Made by a program: the position numbers and the translations under genes. From assembly GCA_903813345.2 (NCBI GenBank), contig CAIIXF020000010.1:15370181-15434180 (forward strand): 64,000 bases of DNA, in the 5' to 3' direction. The stretch comes from Owenia fusiformis. Lineage: Eukaryota > Annelida > Polychaeta > Sabellida > Oweniidae. This document shows positions 56,290 to 64,000 of this stretch, piece after piece; the stretch's first letter is position 1, and every line of letters begins with the position of its first letter. The notes beneath the pieces are model-generated. The model searched no databases and was not told the origin of the DNA. It saw nothing but the letters and a program-made list of their open reading frames with translations.

Positions 56290-57505
56290 AATAAATACAG
56301 AATATCACATCATTTTGAGTGATATCATTTTTATCGCCGAGTTGATAGCAAATATCAACACGAGTGAGCGAAGCGAATGAGTGTTGATATTTGATATCTA
56401 CGAGGCGATAAAATGATATCACGAGAAATTATGTGATATTGGGTTTATCCCATGATTACAATCACCTTGTGATGTTCTGATCCAATTTCCTGGACATTGG
56501 CAGACAATATAAACTAGAAATTAGAATATCAATTGAATATTTGAAACACTTTATTTTAACAATTAAAAATAAATAACATGATATAGTTCGTAATAAATAC
56601 CATTTTTTAATCGTTAGTTAGCAGCCTTCTAATCAAATTATATACACAATCGTAATTCAATACACCAATGAAACTTAAAGAGAATAAATTAACGGACCTA
56701 TTTTCTCAAAAGAGAATAAATTATCTGACCTAATTTCCAACAATATTGTGGCGCGAAATGCAAATGTGATATCACACGGATATGCGTGAGATAAACGATA
56801 TCACACGCATATGAGTTTGATAAACGATTTTCTGGAAAATATCACACGGATTTCAATAATATCAGAAATATCAATAGCTGTTATTGTACAGATAACACAT
56901 TAATCGTGGGATAAATACAGAATATCACATCATTTTGAGTGATATCATTTTTATCGCCGAGTTGATAGCAAATATCAACACGAGTGAGCGAAGCGAATGA
57001 GTGTTGATATTTGATATCTACGAGGCGATAAAATGATATCACGAGAAATTATGTGATATTGGGTTTATCCCATGATTACAATCACCTTGTGATGTTCTGA
57101 TCCAATTTCCAGGACATTGGCAGACAATATAAACTAGAAATTAGATTATCAACTGAATATTTGAAACACTTTATTTTAACAATTAAAAATAAATAACATG
57201 ATATAGTTCGTCATAAATACCATTTTTTAATCGTTAGTTAGCAGCCTTCTAATCAAATTATATACACAATCGTAATTCAATACACCAATGAAACTTAAAG
57301 AGAATAAATTAACGGACCTATTTTCTCTAAAGAGAATAAATTATCTGACCTAATTTCCAACAATATTGTGGCGCAAATGTGATAAACGATATCACACGCA
57401 TATGAGTTTGATAAACGATTTTCTGGAAAATATCACACGGATTTCAATAATATCAGAAATATCAATAGCTGTTATTGTACAGATAACACATTAATCGTGG
57501 GATAA
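56290..57505. repeat. about 610-bp tandem duplication rich in hairpins
   Basis: The block starting ATAAATACAGAATATCACAT at about 56289 is repeated from about 56910, nearly base for base, to TTAATCGTGGGATAAA. The second copy lacks about 30 bp in the ATATGCGTGAGATAAACG area and has a few substitutions. Each copy holds a hairpin AATATCAACACGAGTGAGCG / GCGAATGAGTGTTGATATT and GATATCAC-type palindromes. Confidence 0.85.
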
Positions 57506-57790
57506 AGTGAAATATTGCCCTTAGAAATGACGTTATTGTACTATTCCCTCGAAACTGAAATGACATTTGCAAATAATCTGTTTGAACCTTGTTCACCATT
57601 CAATATTAAATTGGACGCCCTTTCCAACTTCTAGAAATTCAACATTTTGTTTTTCTGTAGCTATCGTATTAAAGGATGCTTGGATTGGCTTAACCCAAAA
57701 TAGCAATTACTTTTAAATAAAACAACAAATCCCTTTAACAGTAAATAGAACGTTGCACTCTTATATTTCAAAGTATTCATCAATCTTTGT

Positions 57791-60370
57791 TCAAGCTTTC
57801 ATTATACATCGCCTCGATGCTCTGCAATTTTTCCGATGATTTTTACATCCTTTCATCATCCCCTGTACCTCTACAGCAAACTCCCCTCTACCTGCTCGTA
57901 TTGCTCTTGAGCCACTAATTGTCACTGGGGATTTCGCTTCAACTCTCTCAAGTTTGGTCCTCTTGTTCAGACTGAAATATTGGAGTTAATGTTTTTTTTA
58001 AACTTTATTCGAGGGGATATAAGCTTCTTATAAAATGTAAATGATGCACGATTGTTGGGTCTTGGGTCGAGTCTATTCATTTGAACGTATATACAGGGCG
58101 TTCAATAAGTATTGCTTGTTTCGCTGTTTGTTATTTTGCTCTCATCTTTATGGAACTCTTGATATGGTCAAATTTTTATGTTGTCAGTTTGTATTATATA
58201 TTAACTTACAAAGAACTGTGAACTCTATGGAATGTTGATTATTTAAACTACGAAAATCTTGTATTAAGACATTGGATGAGGGTAGTAGCCCGAACTCAAA
58301 GTCTAGGATACAAGACAAGAGTACATTCAACATACATTTAACATGTGTTTAACTCATTGAGTAAAGTGATTAAATTATTTTCACACATCACGTTGTGAAA
58401 AACATTGCTATCAATTTCGAAACTCTGAACCTAAATGACCTAAATTGTCCATATTTTTAATTAGTACATTGTTATACTAGTATGTGATGGTTGCATTTCT
58501 TTACTCACAGTAATAATGCCTTTATGGGCAGTGGTCCATACTCTCCGGATCTCATGAAGGTACATGAATAAGTGACATTCACATATTCTCCAGGACTTAG
58601 GTTTTCTGGGTTATTTTCACTTGGACCTTTACAGCTGATTGCACATTGTACAGCTTCTTCCGCCACTATTATATTTTTTTTGTATGAACATATTAAAAAT
58701 GTTTTATTAGCAATTCATTGAGACGCATATAAGTTACATCAGTAAATTGTGATACTTACTGAAAGTAAGTGGCATTTTATTCAAATTACCTTTACACTTG
58801 CTATTCCTGCAGTAAAGATCTTTGAAACATTCTGGACTTCTAGAACAGTCGGAGCCTTCTCTTTTCTGTGCTTTGCAGTATCCGTTCTTCAGTGTCGCAA
58901 AGCCACCAGCGCTGCAGTACTTGTTCTTGCCATAAATCCTGCAGTCAGTATCTGTTTTGCATCTCTCAGTACATCCTTTTAAAAGAATGCCAGGGATTAG
59001 GTAATCCGGGAGCTCTTTTTGTAATCCTTACCCCAAATATGTCATGCCCTGTGCCCTGTGCCCTCGGAAAATATGAACGAATGGGGGGGGGGGGGGTAAT
59101 AGCCGATTTCTGCTAGAGTAAGTACACGGAATGGTGAATCTGTTATTTAAGGAATAAATAATGATAGGCCATTCAATATGGTGAAATTCAGCACGAGTTG
59201 GACAGAATGTCGTACAAAGCACGAACCGAAGGTGAGTGCATTTGTACTGACATTCTGTCCAACGAGTGCTGAATTTCACCATATTGAATGGCCTATCATT
59301 ATTTATTCCGATTCAAACATATAAAAAATGAAACATTGTTCAGAGAATTGGGGATTGGAGCTACATGAGATACACCAAACTCGAGCTCGCTGTTATTTTC
59401 GCCATTCCCAGGTGTGACGTCACAATGCAAATACAATACGTAGATTCCCGGATGATTGGATAGAGCACGGTCGTGCATCTATGGAGAATTAGAGAACGTT
59501 CTATATTGGCTATGCTGCATTCTGATTGGTTGAGAAATTCAATTAGAGCACGGTCATGTTTGAATCTAGGTTTTTGAACCGAGCCGATACGCTTGTATGA
59601 ACTCAGTAAGAAACTGAATGTTACATCTCTGAAGAGTGAAAATGAGTACATTTGGAGTTTAAGGAAATAAAGTCAAGTAACATCTCTTATCATGTTTTAT
59701 AGATACATCGCGCCCCCTCTGGTCACCCCCTCCGTTCTAGTATTTTAATGCAATTCACTATTAAAATGTTTTTAATTATGATCTGTTTATCGTTCACATT
59801 ATTATATAATTTCATAAAAAAGACACTTGAACGCAGTTCTCACTTTTCTCAATTGGATCACTGTCCACTACCTCCTCACAGGTTGACGATCCCTTACACA
59901 TGCTATTTTTGGTACACAATTCTCCTGGTTTGACCATCTTCTCACATAGACCAGTCTTGGTATTGCAGTAATCTTTCACTCTACACTTGCCATTATCCGT
60001 ACATGATCTCGCAGCATTGGCTACCAACAGAAAGGTAAATACGCAGAGTTTTGTTTTTGTATAGATGAAGGCCAGCAAAAGGCTCTGAATTTATCCATTC
60101 CTTTTCAAATGGAAGTATCGTTCAATGTAGCAATTGGGATGTAGTCCCCGACTAAGACACTTGCGCACTCTATATCATGGTTTCTCAAATGTACTTAAAT
60201 AAGGATATGTACATATGTATATGACGACGAGGCGCTACACATATGTATGTGTCAACTTTCACTAAAAATTATTTATTTGAATGTGTTTTGTTATCATAAA
60301 ATCGTAACGACATATCCTTACCTGATACAACAAAGAGTATCAACACTCCAGAAATAATTTGTAGATTCAT
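57791..60370 (-). CDS. secreted Cys-rich protein, five exons, 249 aa
   Basis: Minus-strand exons: 60322-60370, 59844-60020, 58790-58975, 58509-58665 and 57791-57971. All introns are GT-AG with matching phases (1,1,1,2), giving 249 codons plus TGA. Residues 1-19 are a signal peptide (MNLQIISGVLILFVVSANA). Exon 2 holds an eight-spaced Cys module (RSCTDNGKC...DYC...LC...GELC...MCKGSSTC). Exon 3 holds a second one (RCTERCKTDTDC...YC...GYC...SDCSRSPEC...YCRNSKC). Exons 4-5 form a tail with CAISCKGPSE, an N-glycosylation-type NVTYS, YGPLPIKAL and a basic KGCKNHRKNCRASRRC end. The C..D.DC...YC spacing loosely recalls dickkopf/EB-type modules, but no family is claimed. Exons 2 and 4 both run into a stop just past their donors (59812 and 58505), so retained-intron products are possible. 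Intron 2 holds a long hairpin at 59151-59309. Confidence 0.75.
59151..59309. repeat. near-perfect hairpin, about 65-bp arms
   Basis: GGAATAAATAATGATAGGCC...GGTGAAATTCAGCACGAGTT pairs with AACGAGTGCTGAATTTCACC...GGCCTATCATTATTTATTCC around a short loop. It lies in intron 2 of the Cys-rich gene. A G-tract is just before it (59083-59097). Confidence 0.8.
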
Positions 60371-61170
60371 CTTCAATGGTGACGTTTCAAACGTTCTCTA
60401 GAAGCACACTGCCTTCAGCAATTTGTAAAACGTTGACTTTCCCGTTTTATATTGATATTTCTTTATTTTAAGCGGTCATTTTATTGAATATATTGATATT
60501 AGTAATATACGAATTATTAACTGTCATGTATATTAATGGTCGTGATTTTGATTAATTATAAATAGCATGATATGTGGTCAGGCAGCTCTCATGACCCAAA
60601 TATCATCAATGGTAAAGTGTTTATTACTTTTTTAAAATGACATGTGTAATGTTTTATCTATTAATTTCATATCGTTGACCATTTTCAATTCACCATGTGA
60701 TCACTGAGAAGGCCCGCAGTTGCTATAGTACGTAGTAGTAGAAATTCAAATGGAACGTATGAGTCTAGTCAATGAGATTTCATTTGTGGACTTGTAGTTG
60801 TATTAGATCATATGATCGAGTTATTGAGTGTCAGTCAACAACCCTGAATTTATACTGCAAGGTTGATCCTAGAGTGTTATTGCGAAACGTGAAGGCAGCC
60901 AGAGGTAGACATATTAGAAGTGTGGCGCCCAGGGTCCAGTTTGAATGCTTTCGAAAATGACGACGCATGAAATTGACATTGTAATTATTTATAGAGAAGA
61001 CCAATTTTAAAAGAACCTAGAGATTTCAACCTATATATATTCCAAGAAAATAGTCTTATCGTTCTGTTAGGATGAGTTTAGGTGTCACGAGCATCTAGTT
61101 CCTGTTTTGAAAACATATTCTGAAAATGGAAACTGGATAAAACATCATTAAGTCTTATTTCTTTACTCAC
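60371..61170. other. upstream region of the Cys-rich gene
   Basis: Intergenic and AT-rich, and it should include the promoter of the minus-strand Cys-rich gene. No element was resolved. A short plus-strand open frame (60772-60960) has no recognisable features. Confidence 0.35.
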
Positions 61171-61327
61171 AGTAAAAATTCCTTTATGGGCAGTGGTCCA
61201 TACTTTCCAGATCTCATGAAGGTACATGAATAAGTGACATTGACGTATTCTCAAGGTCTTCGGTTTTCTGGGTTATTTTCACTTGGACCTTTGCAGCTAA
61301 TTGCACATTGTACAGCTTCTTCAGCAA
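61171..61327 (-). pseudogene. broken duplicate of exon 4 of the Cys-rich gene
   Basis: It has the same 157-bp length, the same TAG acceptor and GTGAGT donor and nearly the same peptide as exon 4 at 58509-58665 (VAEEAVQCAISCKGPSENNP then TYSCTFMRSG, YGPLPIK). A point change gives an in-frame TGA at 61253-61251 where the working exon has GGA. It lies 0.8 kb upstream of the start of that gene on the same strand. No other exons were found around it. Confidence 0.75.
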
Positions 61328-61359
61328 CTATATATAATTTTGTATGAACTATTTACCTA

Positions 61360-61585
61360 ATATGAACATATTAACTTTTTTTGTGAAATACTTGCTGGGA
61401 AATTCATTCAAAACGCAGTTGGACATATTTATATTAACTTTGTTTGTGAAATGCTTGCTTTGAAATTCATTGTAAACGCATTGTATGAACATATTAACTT
61501 AGTTTGTGAAATGCTTGGTGGGAAATTTATTCCAGTTTTGAAAACATATTCTGAAAATGGAAAATGGATAAAACATCATTAATTT
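61360..61585. repeat. minisatellite of TTTGTGAAATRCTTG units
   Basis: Units of about 60-65 bp with ATATTAACTT then TTTGTGAAATGCTTG then GAAATTCATT occur three times. TTTTGAAAACATATTCTGAA and the ATGGATAAAACATCATTAA block that follow at 61538-61582 also occur at 61104-61150, so the pseudo-exon is flanked by direct repeats of this segment. Confidence 0.6.
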
Positions 61586-61915
61586 TTTTAGCTTGGATAC
61601 TTACTCGACATGCATTTTGATATTAGTGGCATAATTGTGAATAGTTTCAAATTAATTTAATGTAGTGATCCGACTTTTTCCAAAATTATTCATATATTTG
61701 AAAAAATTACTTTTGCACAGCCAGTTTACATAGTAGAGACTAGCGTACAGTGTACTTGCATTTTACTGCTAATGTTTATTGTACAGAAAATATCCGACTT
61801 GAAATAAATATTGATATGATATGATATATGATCTTTTTATATGGCATATCTTTTGCATTCGTTTAACTTCGAGGGCTTCGTAGTATAACTCTGCGTGAAG
61901 GGTATATGACACATA

Positions 61916-62790
61916 CACTCCCCTTCATAAGTTTGGCAACCTTTTTTCCTCATTGAACTACGTGTTAAAGCCTCTTTACGTTTGAATTTTTATTTACTTA
62001 ACCGGCGATGAAATAACTTATAATATTGATGGAAACGAAACTTGACTTTATTTCCAATATCTCAAAATTTTCTCAATTTTTTTCCTCAATTACAATAGGT
62101 CATAAATTGATGATAAATTTGATGACTTTTTGAAAATCGTCATTCCCATGTAATCCAATGGGAAATGGAGGGTTCGGGGCAAATCAGAAATCAGGATATC
62201 TTTTCAGTAAAAGATTCAGCAAAAAATATTTGTATATAGAAAATTGAATTGTCTAACTTTTTTGAACACTAAGTGTTTAGTTTATGTGATGAATATTAGA
62301 GTTACAGCCCTTCAAAGTCATTTTTGAAAATAAATTTTCGCCTCCTGTGTTATTTCAATGGGAGAGGTTTTTTGAAAAACAATTTTGACTTTAAAGCCCT
62401 ATAACTTTGTTGAACCTTAAGAAACATATCAATTTTTTGTTAAATTAAGTTAGCAAATTCAATTGCCTGCCTAACTCATATTTTTTGCAAGGACTCGGAT
62501 GGATGGATATTCAGTCATATGTCTTGCGGCAAACCTACCACTTCCCATTGGTTAACATGGGAATGTCGATTTTCAAAAATTCATCAAATTTATCATAAAT
62601 TTTCGACCTATTGTAATTGAGGAAAAAAATTGAGAAAATTTGGAGGTATTGGAATTAAAGTCAAATTACGTTTCCATCAATAGTATAAGTATTTTTATCG
62701 CAGGTTAAGTAAATAAAAATTCCAAGGTAAAGAGGCTTTAACACGTAGTTCAATGGGGGAAAAAGGTTGCCAAACTTATGGAGGGGAGTG
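61916..62790. mobile_element. TA-flanked MITE with about 270-bp TIRs
   Basis: CACTCCCCTTCATAAGTTTG (61916) is inverted as CAAACTTATGGAGGGGAGTG (to 62790), with TA on both sides (61914-61915, 62791-62792). The arms extend to GACTTTTTGAAAATCGTCAT / ATGTCGATTTTCAAAAATTC. There is no transposase. A related fragment is near 44244. Confidence 0.8.
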
Positions 62791-62792
62791 TA

Positions 62793-63654
62793 CATGTACA
62801 TGTTATTTCTTTCGAGGGTTTCAAAGTATAGAAAAGGGATCAATACCACTGCTTGGTTATCTGTCGTGAAATGTTCATAGTGGCAATAAACAAAACATCG
62901 TACTATTGTTCTGAATGCGTTTTAGAAACGCGCTAAACATTTAAATATAAGAATAAGTGGTTTCATTTGCCTACTTTAAATTGTAAGAATCTTTTTTATT
63001 TATGTATGTGAATGTTAAGCTACAATTGGAGCCATTGCCATATATGGCAATTTTTGAAAAATTTCTTGTAAATTGGACATTTTTAAACATTTTTTGGAGC
63101 TTGTCTTGTATATTGCATGTATAGAGAACAATATCATAATAGCACTGATTTCTCAAAACCTTTACGGATCCATGAAACATCCCAGCGAATTTTGCGTATC
63201 GGGAACAGCCTGATTGGGGTTGGAGAGTGGAGACTACTTTCCTTTCCCAATTGCTATGCAGACAGAGACTTCTAAGTGTTTGGAATATAATGCAAACATC
63301 CTTAGACCTTGAATTATACAAAGAGAAATATGAAATAAAAAATTCACATTTGCCGCTGGGGTAAAGGGTATTTAATCGCCAAATATAATATCCTATATGT
63401 TGAATAGAACTTCCAAGATTTGATTGGACACAATAAATATTTGTTCAACAATAGCTTTGGATTATATCATTGAACACTATCGGCCCAGTAAAGTCTTAAC
63501 CTCTATAGAGAGCTTATCGATTTCGATATTGCCATAATAAACTAAGTGACAATTGAAAATATGAAGCCAAATTGGACGTCGGTCAGTAACCAAAATATCA
63601 TATCTCAAAAAAAGCAGAAGTTATGTTGAAACAAGAATTTTTCGCGTCCAAACA
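62793..63654. other. intergenic, upstream of the last gene
   Basis: No supported gene. A minus-strand open frame (63321-62971) is not credible as an exon chain. The last 200 bp should include the promoter and 5' UTR of the plus-strand gene starting at 63655; no TATA box was assigned. Confidence 0.35.
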
Positions 63655-63935
63655 ATGAATTTAGTCTTGATTGTGTTCACTGTTCACCTGCTATCTTTGG
63701 TATTGGTAGCTGCAGGTGATGGTGTTCAAAGGACATCGAAGACGATAAAAAGATCTATTCCGTATGTAGGGAAGGAGCATCATGAAAAGCTGATTCCGAT
63801 TCAGCTTGATAAAAATGGAAGGAACAAACGAGATTTATCGACTACAATGTTTGGACAGGAACATGCAGAAGCCACGACATTTTTATTACAAAGGAAAAAT
63901 TCTGATGATATCATTTTAGATCTAAAGTTAAACAG
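63655..63935 (+). CDS. first exon of a secreted protein, possibly ADAM/ADAMTS-type metalloprotease (partial)
   Basis: The ATG at 63655 starts a strong signal peptide (MNLVLIVFTVHLLSLVLVAA). Next comes a basic segment with dibasic sites (KTIKRS, NKRDLS), then a strand pair TTFLLQRKNSDDIILDLKLN. A donor follows at 63936 (AG/GTAGAT), leaving phase 2; read-through would stop two bases later. The F.L....DDIILDLKLN pattern after a signal peptide is typical of the start of the reprolysin (M12B) propeptide in ADAM and ADAMTS proteins, but no catalytic domain lies in the window. The signal peptide and donor are seen directly; the family is an inference. It could also be another secreted precursor. Confidence 0.55.
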
Positions 63936-64000
63936 GTAGATGAGTTTTTTTTTATAATAGAGGTTATTTAAAACAATCTTCAATGTACTTCAATTAAGAT

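Noticed and set aside
58092-58120. Mariner-like end TACAGGGCGTTCAATAAGTA and its inverse near 19872 as one element
   Set aside because: The two ends are 38 kb apart across many genes, so they are more likely independent solo fragments of one family.
59812-60078. Single-exon 88-aa Cys-rich ORF as the complete gene
   Set aside because: Its first codons come from intron sequence. A TAG acceptor at 60021-60022, a proper signal exon at 60322-60370 and a phase-matched GTGAGA donor at 59843 give a longer five-exon gene.

Overview
The window is AT-rich metazoan nuclear DNA. It has spliceosomal GT-AG introns, secreted multi-exon genes and many short inverted-repeat transposons, and no prokaryotic features. 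The repeat style (mariner/Tc1, pogo/Tigger, hAT-like and TTAA elements, GAGCGAAGCGAATGAG-type palindromes, 5'-truncated non-LTR copies) suggests a marine invertebrate. I cannot name the phylum from sequence alone. All genes below were assembled by hand from acceptor/donor sites, intron phase and homology between copies in the window. None has transcript support.

Layout. (1) 1-28.6 kb, + strand: a head-to-tail array of secreted von Willebrand factor A (vWA) genes. It holds the last exon of one gene (1220-1375), two close paralogues (5852-9758, 435 aa; 11328-16385, 587 aa), an intron-only relic of a lost copy (about 20000-20550) and a diverged paralogue (22707-28639, 346 aa). Each complete gene has six exons with the same phase pattern (1-0-2-1-0): signal peptide, vWA N-half with DxSxS MIDAS, vWA middle, vWA C-half, a linker plus Cys-rich motif CPxGF...DSCQxFM...CCGC, and a terminal CxCExC...CIP motif. 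In the 587-aa copy the linker has grown to six 38-residue T/P/R-rich repeats. (2) 29.2-35.5 kb, - strand: a four-exon SnoaL-like/DUF4440 (NTF2-fold) gene of 136 aa. Its 5.15-kb second intron is filled by a duplicated non-LTR reverse-transcriptase relic and MITEs. (3) 35.6-40.8 kb: a nest of mobile elements. An outer TIR element holds an hAT-like element, which holds a non-LTR RT fragment, which is split by a mariner whose transposase ORF carries a short intron. (4) 42.2-49.0 kb: a second nest, with a long foldback containing a Tigger-type element that itself carries two insertions. (5) 49.4-57.5 kb: direct repeats, a 5.7-kb inverted repeat whose arms are made of about 370-bp satellite units, and a 0.6-kb tandem duplication. 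(6) 57.8-60.4 kb, - strand: a five-exon secreted Cys-rich gene of 249 aa, with a broken duplicate of exon 4 upstream. (7) 63.66 kb, + strand: a secretory first exon resembling the start of an ADAM/ADAMTS-type propeptide.

The most likely undescribed item is the vWA family: a vWA domain joined to an unfamiliar Cys-rich C-terminus by a linker that varies by repeat number between neighbouring genes. This architecture suggests extracellular matrix or adhesive proteins, but that role is an inference.
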